The notes beneath the pieces were generated by a model that searched no databases, had not been told where the DNA came from, and saw only the letters and a list, made by a program, of their open reading frames with translations. Both the position numbers and the translations under genes were made by a program. A DNA stretch of 64,000 nt from Micromonospora inyonensis (lineage in GTDB: Bacteria; Actinomycetota; Actinomycetes; Mycobacteriales; Micromonosporaceae): assembly GCF_900091415.1 (NCBI RefSeq), contig NZ_FMHU01000001.1, positions 1,364,001 through 1,428,000 of the forward strand, in the 5' to 3' direction. Positions 40,685-48,288 of the stretch are shown here, one piece after another (position 1 is the first letter of the stretch; each line of letters begins with the position of its first letter).

Positions 40685-40742
40685 GCCGAGGGCATCCCAG
40701 TCCCGCCGGGGGCATCTCAGCCCGCCGGGGGCACGTCGCCCC
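40685..40742 (+). repeat. Three short imperfect direct repeats
   Basis: The 19-20-bp unit GCCGxGGGCAT... starts at 40685, 40705 and 40724 in the mobA-fdhD intergenic region. The third copy is degraded. They precede a hairpin and may be remnants of repeat expansion. Confidence 0.5.
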
Positions 40743-40776
40743 CACCGACAGGCTCCGTCCGTCTGTCGGCGGGGGC
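40738..40776. terminator. Hairpin in mobA-fdhD intergenic region
   Basis: GCCCCCACCGACAG (40738-40751) pairs with CTGTCGGCGGGGGC (40763-40776), 13 of 14 positions, with an 11-nt loop. Because both neighbours are transcribed away from it, it is more likely a leader structure or regulatory site than a simple terminator. Confidence 0.4.
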
Positions 40777-40814
40777 GGGCCACCGACGACCACCGGCCGG
40801 GGCAGGATGGGCGG

Positions 40815-41660
40815 ATGGGACGGGCGACTGACCGACGCAGGGTGCTCCGCATCGATCTCGGGCCGGAGGGGCGGGTGGTCCGCCGGCCGGACAACCTGGC
40901 CGCCGAGGAGCCGCTGGAGATCCGGGTCGGCCCGGCCGGCCCGGCCCGTCGGCGCCCCCTCGCGGTGACGATGCGCACCCCCGGGGACGACCTCGACCTG
41001 GCGCTCGGCTTCCTGCTGACCGAGGGGCTGATCCGGTCCACCGACGACGTGCAGACCGCCCAACTCTGCGCCGGGGCGGACACCCCGAACACGTACAACG
41101 TGGTCGACGTGGTGCTGGCCCCCGACGTGCCCGAGCCGTTGACCGATCCGGCCCGCAACTTCTACACCACCAGTTCCTGCGGGGTGTGCGGCAAGGCGAG
41201 CATCGACTCGGTACGGACCCGCTCGGCGTACCGGGTCGCCGACGACCCGACGATCGTGCCGGCCGGGGTGCTGGCCGCGCTCCCGGACACGCTGCGTTCC
41301 GCCCAGCGTGGCTTCGACCGCACCGGTGGACTGCACGCCGCCGGCCTGTTCACCCCCACCGGAGAGTTGGTCGTGCTGCGGGAGGACGTGGGTCGGCACA
41401 ACGCGGTGGACAAGGTGGTCGGCTGGGCCGTCCGGGAACGACGGCTGCCGCTGGCCGGGCACCTGCTCCTGGTCTCCGGACGGGCCAGCTTCGAGCTGAC
41501 CCAGAAGGCGTGGATGGCCGGGATACCGCTGCTGGCGGCGGTCTCCGCGCCGAGCACCCTCGCCGCCGACCTGGCTGCCGAGGCGGGGATGACCCTGGTC
41601 GGCTTCCTGCGGGACGAGAGCATGAACGTCTACACCGGCGACCACCGGATCAGCCGCTGA
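40815..41660 (+). CDS. fdhD: Formate dehydrogenase accessory sulfurtransferase FdhD
   Basis: 281 residues; ATG 40815 follows CAGGAT by 6 bp. Sulfur-transfer Cys122 and Cys125 are in SSCGVCGKASID. Further family motifs are EEPLEIRV, TPGDDLDLALGFLLTEGLI in parts, GGLHAAGLF, EDVGRHNAVDKVVGWA and SGRASFELTQKAWMAGIP in parts. It moves sulfur from a desulfurase to the Mo-bisMGD cofactor of formate dehydrogenase. No fdh structural genes are in the window. Confidence 0.95.
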   Translation: MGRATDRRRVLRIDLGPEGRVVRRPDNLAAEEPLEIRVGPAGPARRRPLAVTMRTPGDDLDLALGFLLTEGLIRSTDDVQTAQLCAGADTPNTYNVVDVVLAPDVPEPLTDPARNFYTTSSCGVCGKASIDSVRTRSAYRVADDPTIVPAGVLAALPDTLRSAQRGFDRTGGLHAAGLFTPTGELVVLREDVGRHNAVDKVVGWAVRERRLPLAGHLLLVSGRASFELTQKAWMAGIPLLAAVSAPSTLAADLAAEAGMTLVGFLRDESMNVYTGDHRISR

Positions 41661-41761
41661 CCGGCTGCGGGCGAGACCCCGGCTGTCCAGGTGCCGCTCG
41701 CGAAGATCCCGACAGGTTTCCCCTCGGCCTGCCGCTGATCCAACGTGATCTGATTCCAGAC

Positions 41762-42373
41762 ATGGTCCTGGACTGGTCGGGCTGCGGTAATGCACGTGAC
41801 GTGGGTGGTTGCTTCACCTTTGACGGTCGCCGGATCCGCACGGGCGCGCTGCTGCGCTCGGACAGCCACGAACGTCTGACAGCGGACACCGTCCAGGCAC
41901 TCCGTCTCGGTGGGGTGAGCCGTGTCGTCGATCTGCGCTGGACCTGGGAGTGCGAGGCCCGGCCGAGTCCGTTCGTCGGCGATCCGGTCTACCGGCACGT
42001 GCCGATGCTCGACGACGTCCTGCCGTACACTCCGCCGCCGGACACCTACGCCCCGATGCTCGACCACAACCACCAGCGGATCGGTACGGCCTTCCGGGCC
42101 GTGGCCGAGGCACCATCGGGCGGCGTCCTCGTGCACTGCACGGCCGGACGGAACCGGACCGGGGTGCTGGTGGCACTCCTGTTGGCCGTGGCCGGGGTCG
42201 CCGCTGGGGACGTCGCCGCAGACTACGGACGCACCGACGGCTGTTCGCCGCAGACCATGCTGCGTACCCTCACCCATCTCGACGACCGTTACGGCGGCGT
42301 CCGGGCGTACCTGAGGCGAACGGGCGTCCGGGCTGCCACTTTGACCGCGGTCCGGGACCGGCTGCTGGAGTGA
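41762..42373 (+). CDS. Tyrosine/dual-specificity protein phosphatase (PtpB-like)
   Basis: 203 residues from ATG 41762. Active-site loop HCTAGRNRTG gives Cys126 and Arg132 (CX5R). The N-terminal NARDVGGC and the LLRSDSHERLTADTVQALR segment match tyrosine phosphatases of the PtpB/SiwI type, which also dephosphorylate phosphoinositides in some pathogens. There is no signal peptide. No kinase is adjacent. The frame remains open upstream across the fdhD end but without a good start. Confidence 0.87.
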   Translation: MVLDWSGCGNARDVGGCFTFDGRRIRTGALLRSDSHERLTADTVQALRLGGVSRVVDLRWTWECEARPSPFVGDPVYRHVPMLDDVLPYTPPPDTYAPMLDHNHQRIGTAFRAVAEAPSGGVLVHCTAGRNRTGVLVALLLAVAGVAAGDVAADYGRTDGCSPQTMLRTLTHLDDRYGGVRAYLRRTGVRAATLTAVRDRLLE

Positions 42374-42428
42374 GTGCAGTCGGCCGGTGCCCGGCCGAAG
42401 GTCGGCGCGGTCGAGTGCGGCCCGTAGG

Positions 42429-43472
42429 TCAGCGGCCACCGCGGCGGCGACGGCGGCGACGGCTGGTGCGCTTGTCGTTGAGCACCGGCCAGTTGGCCAG
42501 TCGTGCGGGTGGCACGCCCCGGCGGAGCAGGTCGTCGAGGAGCAGCGCCATCGGGTAGTCGGGGTTCCGGGCGAGCACCCGCTCCAGGGCCACCGCCGCC
42601 AGCGCGCCCTGACCGGCCCGGAACGCGGCGAAGGCCAGCAGGCAGCCCGGGGCGGCGGTCACCTCCGGCTCGCTCCGGCGGAACACGTCGGTCCAGAGCA
42701 CGATGTGCTCGTCCGCGCCGTCGGTGCGTTCCCACACCACGTCCCGCGCGGGCACGAAGGTCAGGAGGACGCCGAGCCAGGCGATCTCGTCGTCGGTCGA
42801 CCGCTCCCCACGCCGGGTCCGTTCCACCGCAGCGTGGTGCGCCTGCCGGGCCGCCCCGATCATCGCCTCTCCGGAGATCAGCTCCTCCGGGGCCACCGCA
42901 CCGAGCAGGTCACCGAGCCGTTCCCGGGCCCGGACGGTGGCCTCGCGCACCGCCTCCCGGACCGGCCCCTCCACCGGGGCCACCTGGGCGGTCAACGCCG
43001 CCCGGTCGGGGAGCGCGACCTGCCCGGCGAAGACGGCGGCGGCGGTGACCTGGCTGGCCCGGGGGTCGTATCGGGTGCCCTCGGGCGGGCAGCATCCGGG
43101 ATCGACGCAGAGGTACGACCAGTAGCGGTCGTCCTCGACCCGCAGGGCGTCCAGCACGGCGAGGCCGGCCTCGTCCAGCTCCCGGCGGACCGCGTCCAGC
43201 GTCACGGTGACCCGGAGGGCCGGACCGTACCCGACGACCGTGACCGAGTCGGCACCCTGCCGGCCGATCACGGCGGCGAGATACCGGGAGACGGGTCCGG
43301 GGTCGGCACCGGACGGTGTCAGGTCGGCGCGCGCGGCGAAGATGATCTGCTTCTCCCGGAGCGCGACCACCACCACGCTGTCGGCCGGGTGGAAGCCGAG
43401 CAGGTACGGCACGGCGGCGATGAGATCGGCAGGGGAGCGGACGGCGAGCCGGGGGCGGTCGGTGGAGTTCAT
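42429..43472 (-). CDS. DUF4192 domain protein
   Basis: 347 residues from ATG 43472. DUF4192 features: RSPADLIAAVPYLLGFHPADSVVVVALR in parts at the start, a Cys-rich segment VDPGCCPPEGTRYD near 120, and WTDVFRRSEPEVTAAPGCLLAFAAFRAG in parts. The extreme C-terminus is polybasic (RRRRRRRGGR), which may bind nucleic acid or membrane. Many actinobacteria carry one copy; the function is unknown. A perfect 10-bp inverted repeat lies 39-68 bp upstream of the start. Confidence 0.88.
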   Translation of the reverse strand: MNSTDRPRLAVRSPADLIAAVPYLLGFHPADSVVVVALREKQIIFAARADLTPSGADPGPVSRYLAAVIGRQGADSVTVVGYGPALRVTVTLDAVRRELDEAGLAVLDALRVEDDRYWSYLCVDPGCCPPEGTRYDPRASQVTAAAVFAGQVALPDRAALTAQVAPVEGPVREAVREATVRARERLGDLLGAVAPEELISGEAMIGAARQAHHAAVERTRRGERSTDDEIAWLGVLLTFVPARDVVWERTDGADEHIVLWTDVFRRSEPEVTAAPGCLLAFAAFRAGQGALAAVALERVLARNPDYPMALLLDDLLRRGVPPARLANWPVLNDKRTSRRRRRRRGGR

Positions 43473-43510
43473 GCCGGCAGCCTGCGTGGCGAACGGGTCG
43501 GCGGGCAGGC

Positions 43511-43540
43511 CCTGTGGACGACACGCGTCCCGTCCACAGG
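43511..43540. promoter_or_regulatory. Inverted repeat upstream of DUF4192 gene
   Basis: CCTGTGGACG (43511-43520) and CGTCCACAGG (43531-43540) are perfect complements with a 10-bp spacer, giving 20-bp centre-to-centre spacing of half sites. Each half contains TCCACA, the core of a DnaA box, in inverted arrangement. It may be an operator or a pair of DnaA sites. Confidence 0.5.
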
Positions 43541-43711
43541 CCGGGGACCGTCCGGCCCAGGTCAGCGCGAACGTGCAGTCAGTGCAGGTTGTGCGTGCGG
43601 CGGAAGCCGGCCACCCGAGGGGCGACGTGCCGGCCGGCGGGCGCACAGACGGGGCAGCTCGACAGCGTCCCGCCGGGCACCATGCCGCCGCCGACCAGCT
43701 ACCTTGCGCTC

Positions 43712-44629
43712 ATGGACCTGGCCTATCTGCGGGCGCACCCGGCGCACCTGCCGACCTTCCTGACCCATCAGCGGATCCGGGAGACGCCGGTCTCCGGCGG
43801 CAGCATCTGCGCCGCCTCCCGGCTCACCCTGGACGACGGTCACTCGGTCTTCGCGAAGAGCTGGCCCGAGGAGGCCGCCCAGCCGGTCCCGGCGGGGTTC
43901 TTCGCGGCCGAGGCGGCCGGGTTGCGCTGGCTGCGCGCGGCGGACGCGGTGGCCGTACCGGAGGTGCTGGTGGCGCTGCCGGAGCTGTTGGCGGTCGAGT
44001 GGGTCGAGCCCGGCGAGCCGACGCCCGCCGCCGCCGAGCGGTTCGGGCGAGAGCTGGCCGCCCTGCACCGCAGCGGCGCGCCGACGTTCGGGGCCGACTG
44101 GCCCGGCTTCGTCGGCGCGCTCGGCCAGGACAACGTCCCGCAGGCGGGACCGTGGTCCACCTGGTTCGCGCAGCGCCGGCTCCTGCCCCACCTGCGGCGC
44201 TCGGTCGACGGGGGTGCGCTCACCGCCACCGAGACCGCGCTGGTCGAGCGGGTGGTCGACACCATCGGCGAGTACGGCGGGGACGAGCCGCCGGCCCGGA
44301 TCCACGGCGACCTGTGGCCGGGCAATCTCGTCTGGGGCCTGGACGGGCGGGTCTGGCTGGTGGACCCGGCCGCGCACGGCGGCCACCGGGAGACCGACCT
44401 GGCCCAGCTGGCGCTCTTCGGTGGCGCACCTCACCTGGACCGGGTCCTGGCCGCCTACCGGGAGGCGTGGCCGCTGGCCGACGGGTGGCGGGCGCGGGTG
44501 CCCCTGCACCAGCTCCACCTGCTGCTGGTGCACACCGCGCTGTTCGGCGCGAGCTGGCGCGAGGCGGTCGGCCGGGCCGCCCGGCGGGTGCTCGACGGCG
44601 CCGCCGGCCGCGCTACCGTCGAGCGATGA
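43712..44629 (+). CDS. Fructosamine kinase/phosphotransferase family protein
   Basis: 305 residues from ATG 43712; TACCTT ends 6 bp upstream. A kinase-like fold is seen: HSVFAKSWPEEAAQ (ATP-binding Lys), FFAAEAAGLRWLRAADAVAVPEVL in parts, and the catalytic HGDLWPGNLVW with metal-binding Asp in WLVDPAAHGGHRETDLAQLALFGG in parts. These are fructosamine-kinase family motifs. It may phosphorylate glycated amines or another small molecule. It overlaps moaA by 4 bp (ATGA), so the two are co-translated. Confidence 0.88.
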   Translation: MDLAYLRAHPAHLPTFLTHQRIRETPVSGGSICAASRLTLDDGHSVFAKSWPEEAAQPVPAGFFAAEAAGLRWLRAADAVAVPEVLVALPELLAVEWVEPGEPTPAAAERFGRELAALHRSGAPTFGADWPGFVGALGQDNVPQAGPWSTWFAQRRLLPHLRRSVDGGALTATETALVERVVDTIGEYGGDEPPARIHGDLWPGNLVWGLDGRVWLVDPAAHGGHRETDLAQLALFGGAPHLDRVLAAYREAWPLADGWRARVPLHQLHLLLVHTALFGASWREAVGRAARRVLDGAAGRATVER

Positions 44630-45639
44630 GCGCAGACCAGCCGAGCGCGGGCGGACTCGTCGACCGGCACGGGCGCACCGCCCGGGACCTGCGCGTCTCG
44701 TTGACCGACAAGTGCAACCTGCGCTGCACGTACTGCATGCCGGCGGAGGGGCTGCCCTGGCTGGCCGGGCCCGATCTGCTCACCGACGACGAGGTCGTCC
44801 GGCTGGTCGGGGTGGCGGTACGCCAGCTCGGCGTGACCGAGGTGCGGTTCACCGGCGGGGAGCCGCTGATCCGCCCCGGCCTCCCCCGCATCGTGGCCGC
44901 CGTGGCGGCGTTGGAACCCCGGCCCCGGATCTCGCTGACCACGAACGGGATCGGGCTGGACCGGGTCGCACCCGCGCTGACCGCCGCCGGGCTGGACCGG
45001 GTGAACGTCTCCCTGGACACCCTGGACGCCGACCGGTTCGTCCGGTTGACCCGGCGTCCCCGCCTCGCCGACGTGCTCGCCGGCCTGGCCGGCGCGGCAG
45101 CGGCCGGGCTCCGGCCGGTCAAGGTCAACACGGTGCTCATGCGGGGGGTCAACGACGACGAGGCGCCCGCGCTGCTCCGCTTCGCCCTGGCCCACGGTTA
45201 CCAGCTGCGGTTCATCGAACAGATGCCGCTGGACGCCCAGCACGGCTGGGACCGGTCCACCATGGTCACCGCCGACGAGATCCTCACCACCCTGACCGGG
45301 GAGTTCGACCTGAGCCCGGACCCGGCCGTACGCGGGGCGGCCCCGGCCGAGAGCTGGCTGGTCGACGGCGGTCCGGCCCGGGTGGGGGTGATCGCCAGTG
45401 TCACCCGGCCGTTCTGCGGCGACTGCGACCGCACCCGGCTCACCGCCGACGGGCAGATCCGGTCGTGTCTCTTCGCCACCTCCGAGTCCGACCTGCGCGG
45501 CGCGCTGCGCGCCGGGGCCGACGACACCGAACTGGCCCACCGCTGGCGGCGGGCGATGTGGGGCAAGGCCGCCGGACACGGCATCGACGACCCCACCTTC
45601 CTGCAACCGGCCCGACCCATGTCGGCGATCGGAGGCTGA
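44626..45639 (+). CDS. moaA: GTP 3',8-cyclase
   Basis: 337 residues. The radical-SAM cluster CxxxCxxC is at Cys30, Cys34 and Cys37 (TDKCNLRCTYCMPAEG) and the second, substrate-side [4Fe-4S] site is in RPFCGDCDRTRLTADG plus IRSCLF. FTGGEPLIRPG and NVSLDTLDADRF are conserved. Ends in SAIGG, with the GG required for activity. It makes 3',8-cyclo-GTP, first step of molybdenum cofactor synthesis. The ATGA start fixes the N-terminus; the open frame far upstream is only a shadow. Confidence 0.97.
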   Translation: MSADQPSAGGLVDRHGRTARDLRVSLTDKCNLRCTYCMPAEGLPWLAGPDLLTDDEVVRLVGVAVRQLGVTEVRFTGGEPLIRPGLPRIVAAVAALEPRPRISLTTNGIGLDRVAPALTAAGLDRVNVSLDTLDADRFVRLTRRPRLADVLAGLAGAAAAGLRPVKVNTVLMRGVNDDEAPALLRFALAHGYQLRFIEQMPLDAQHGWDRSTMVTADEILTTLTGEFDLSPDPAVRGAAPAESWLVDGGPARVGVIASVTRPFCGDCDRTRLTADGQIRSCLFATSESDLRGALRAGADDTELAHRWRRAMWGKAAGHGIDDPTFLQPARPMSAIGG

Positions 45640-45640
45640 C

Positions 45641-45886
45641 GTGCAGGTGACCATCCGATACTTCGCCGGGGCTCGGGCCGCCGCCGGACGCGCCGAGGAG
45701 CACACGGCCGGCGGGCGTACGCTCGACGAGGTCCTCGACGAGCTGACCGCGCGGCACGGCGACCAGCTCGCCCGGGTGCTCCGGGTCGCGAGCTTCCTGG
45801 TCGACGGCGTGACCTGTCATGATCGTCGAACCCCGCTCCCGGCCGGGGCCACGATCGACGTCCTACCCCCGTTCGCCGGGGGCTGA
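45641..45886 (+). CDS. moaD: Molybdopterin synthase sulfur-carrier subunit
   Basis: 81 residues from GTG 45641, 1 bp after moaA with GGAGG upstream. Ubiquitin-like beta-grasp protein: VQVTIRYFAGARAAAG, TLDEVLDELTARHG, FLVDG, and the C-terminal LPPFAGG whose terminal Gly is thiocarboxylated. It donates sulfur in the MoaE-MoaD molybdopterin synthase; moaE lies 11 kb away at 56808. Confidence 0.94.
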   Translation: MQVTIRYFAGARAAAGRAEEHTAGGRTLDEVLDELTARHGDQLARVLRVASFLVDGVTCHDRRTPLPAGATIDVLPPFAGG

Positions 45887-45898
45887 GGGAGGCATGGC

Positions 45899-47146
45899 GT
45901 GTTGGCGGTCCTGGGCTTCGTGGGCACCCTGGCCCTGGTCACCGGCCTGATCCACCTCTACCTCTGGAGGCGGCTCGTCCGGGACACCACCCGCCCCGGC
46001 CGCTGGCGGCGGATCGGCACGGTCAGCGCGCTGGTGCTGGCGCTGCTCGTACCGGTCACCATGGCCGGCACCCAGGCCGGCCTCTACTGGCTCGCCTGGC
46101 CCGGATACCTCTGGCTGGCGGTGATGTTCTACCTGCTGGTGGCCCTGGTCGCCCTGGAGGTGCCGATGCTGGTGACCCGGCTGGTGCTGCGCCGCCGGGT
46201 CGTCGCCGCCGAGCCGACCGCCGCCGCGCCGGAGCCGGCCCTGGTGGGGGCCACCGGCACCGCCGACCCGCCGGCCGCCGAGGCGGTGGGGCAGCCCGAC
46301 CACGACCCGGCCCGGCGGCTGCTGCTGGCCCGGGGCGCGGCGATCTTCGCCGGGCTCACCGCGACCGGTGTCACCGGGTACGGCATCCGCACCGCGCTCG
46401 GCCCGCCCCAGCTCGACCGGGTGCAGATCCCGCTGGCCAAGCTCCCCCGGAGCATGGACGGCCTGCGGATCGCCACCGTCTCCGACATCCACCTCGGTCC
46501 GTTGCGCGGCCGGGCGCACACCGAGCGGATCGTGGCCGCCATCAACCGGCTCGACGCGGACCTGGTCGCGGTCGTCGGCGACCTGGTCGACGGCAGTGTC
46601 GCCGAGTTGGGCGAGGCCGCCGCACCCCTGCGCGGCCTGCGCTCCCGCTACGGCAGCTACTTCGTCACCGGCAACCACGAGTACTACTCCGGCGTCGAGG
46701 AGTGGGTGCGGGAGCTGGACCGGATCGGCCTCCAGGTGCTCCAGAACGAGCGGTTGGAGATCACCGCGCGGGGTGGGGTGCTCGACCTGGCCGGGGTGAA
46801 CGACCCGGCCGGCGAGGGCGGCACCGGGCTGGCCGCCGGGCCGGACTACGTCGCCGCGCTCGGCGACCGGGACCCCTCCCGACCGGTGGTGCTCCTGGCC
46901 CACCAGCCGGTGGCCGCGGTGGAGGCCGCGACGTTCGGCGTGGACCTGCAACTGAGCGGGCACACCCACGGTGGGCAGATCGTGCCGTTCAACCTGGCCG
47001 TCCGGCTCCAGCAGCCGGTGGTCTCCGGGCTCGGCGAGGTGGACGGCACGAAGGTCTACGTGACCAACGGCGCGGGCTTCTGGGGCCCGCCGGTACGCGT
47101 CGGCGCGGAGCCCCAGATCACCCTGGTCGAACTCCGCTCCCGCTGA
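45899..47146 (+). CDS. Membrane-anchored metallophosphoesterase
   Basis: 415 residues from GTG 45899 with GGGAGG upstream. Four hydrophobic segments span the first 110 residues, then a Pro/Ala linker; another short hydrophobic segment precedes the catalytic domain (about 185 on). Metal ligands: ATVSDIHLG, VVGDLVDG, VTGNHEYY, LAHQP, and GHTHGGQI. It resembles YaeI/YkuE-type phosphoesterases acting on phospholipid head groups or UDP-sugar lipids. Convergent with the small cassette; only 9 bp separate the stops. Confidence 0.92.
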   Translation: MLAVLGFVGTLALVTGLIHLYLWRRLVRDTTRPGRWRRIGTVSALVLALLVPVTMAGTQAGLYWLAWPGYLWLAVMFYLLVALVALEVPMLVTRLVLRRRVVAAEPTAAAPEPALVGATGTADPPAAEAVGQPDHDPARRLLLARGAAIFAGLTATGVTGYGIRTALGPPQLDRVQIPLAKLPRSMDGLRIATVSDIHLGPLRGRAHTERIVAAINRLDADLVAVVGDLVDGSVAELGEAAAPLRGLRSRYGSYFVTGNHEYYSGVEEWVRELDRIGLQVLQNERLEITARGGVLDLAGVNDPAGEGGTGLAAGPDYVAALGDRDPSRPVVLLAHQPVAAVEAATFGVDLQLSGHTHGGQIVPFNLAVRLQQPVVSGLGEVDGTKVYVTNGAGFWGPPVRVGAEPQITLVELRSR

Positions 47147-47155
47147 TCCCGCCGG

Positions 47156-47383
47156 CTACGGCGGTGGCCGGTAGCTGCGGCTGACGATGACGCGGACCTT
47201 GCGCAGCGTCGCCTCGGGGTCGTTCACCGCCTCCCGCCATCGTTCGACCAAGGCCTGGAGTTCGTACACCCGGGCGCTGAGCTGGGCGATGGTCCGCTGC
47301 GCCGACACCAGCTCGGTACGGGACTCCACCATCTCCCGCTCCAGTTCGAGCAGACGCGCCCGCAACGGCTGCACCAGCGTCAA
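47156..47383 (-). CDS. Small coiled-coil protein (start uncertain)
   Basis: 75 residues from TTG 47383, without a ribosome site. Most of it is a predicted coiled coil (RARLLELEREMVESRTELVSAQRTIAQLSARVYELQALV in parts) and the tail is basic (RKVRVIVSRSYRPPP). The same frame continues 16 coding-like codons upstream (KFKADAADTLTDAA) to the TAA stop of the single-helix protein gene. The true protein may therefore begin at an unusual start, or arise by readthrough of that TAA. It resembles coiled-coil proteins in actinophage lysis regions (inference). Confidence 0.55.
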   Translation of the reverse strand: MTLVQPLRARLLELEREMVESRTELVSAQRTIAQLSARVYELQALVERWREAVNDPEATLRKVRVIVSRSYRPPP

Positions 47384-47431
47384 CGCGGCGTCGGTGAGCG
47401 TGTCCGCAGCGTCGGCCTTGAACTTGCCCCG

Positions 47432-47563
47432 TTAGAAGATGACCGCCACGATCGCGCTCAGACCGCCGAGACCACCCACGACCCCGAGCACGGAGAGCAG
47501 CACCTGGACCCACTGCGGCGCGTTCGGGACGCTCGGGGTCGGCCCCTCGGTCGGCGTCCTCAC
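47432..47563 (-). CDS. 43-residue single-helix membrane protein (holin-like)
   Basis: 43 residues from GTG 47563, overlapping the stop of the upstream four-helix gene in GTGA form; GGGCGGA serves as ribosome site. A short polar N-terminus (MRTPTEGPTPSVPNAPQW) is followed by one hydrophobic Gly-rich helix (VLLSVLGVVGGLGGL...) ending in VIF and TAA. Too small for database annotation in many genomes. Size and composition resemble small holin-like phage proteins, but nothing proves lysis activity. Confidence 0.6.
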   Translation of the reverse strand: MRTPTEGPTPSVPNAPQWVQVLLSVLGVVGGLGGLSAIVAVIF

Positions 47564-48009
47564 CGCGTCCGCCCGAGTGGTGACTCGCGCTCCACCTCCC
47601 GACCGTTGCGAGACAGCCGGCGGAGCACAAGCACGATCTCCACGGAACGCCAGACCGAGCCGAGGGCGACCGCGACGATGAACGACGTGGCGGGGATCGC
47701 CTGTCGACCCGCGGTGGCGGAGAGGGCGACCACGTACATCCCGGTCACCGTGGCGAGGATGAGGACGGCGGCCAGTTCGATCCCGAGCCGGGTGGCGCAC
47801 CGCCCCGGCCAGAAGATGCCCAGCAGTCCGGTCAGACCCGCGACCAGCAGGCCGGCCGCCCAGCCCGTCTGCACCAGATCCGGCATGGCCTGCTCCACCG
47901 AGGGGGGCCGGACGTCCAGCGCCACCAGCAGGGCGCCGCAGATCGGCGCCACCAGGAGTACCACCGTCTCGAACGGACGGATGCGTGTCTGGTCGAGGAT
48001 TCTTCCCAC
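47560..48009 (-). CDS. Four-helix membrane protein
   Basis: 149 residues from GTG 48009, strongly supported by GGAGGA 6 bp upstream; an ATG at 48150 would add 47 non-membrane residues without a ribosome site. Four hydrophobic segments (about 17-35, 48-68, 76-98, 105-125), then a basic, polar C-terminus (RRLSRNGREVERESPLGRTR). I do not recognise the family. It is the first gene of a three-gene cassette with the single-helix and coiled-coil genes, divergent from the EndoQ-UvrD gene. Confidence 0.7.
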   Translation of the reverse strand: MGRILDQTRIRPFETVVLLVAPICGALLVALDVRPPSVEQAMPDLVQTGWAAGLLVAGLTGLLGIFWPGRCATRLGIELAAVLILATVTGMYVVALSATAGRQAIPATSFIVAVALGSVWRSVEIVLVLRRLSRNGREVERESPLGRTR

Positions 48010-48288
48010 CGCGTCTCCTCCGGCCCCTGGTGGATCCGCCGGACCGGTTTCCCGCCACCACGGGTTCGGCCCTGTCCGCCAGGGCCCGGAGAAATCCGCC
48101 AGGTCGCCACCGCTGCTCTCATCGTCCGTTCCTCTGCATGGATGGCTCATGACAGCAGGCCGGTCGTCACGGCAGCGTCACCCTCGGCGGCCGGACGACG
48201 ATGGGACGGCTGGCCTCACGAGGATTACCCACGTCACCGCCGCGCGTGGCGGGAAGCGGGCCTCCAACCGGGCGTGACAGGATGCGGC

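Noticed and set aside
43207..44625. Very long upstream extension of the moaA frame across two other genes
   Set aside because: The ATGA overlap and the conserved N-terminus place the moaA start at 44626; the extension is the shadow of the DUF4192 and kinase genes.
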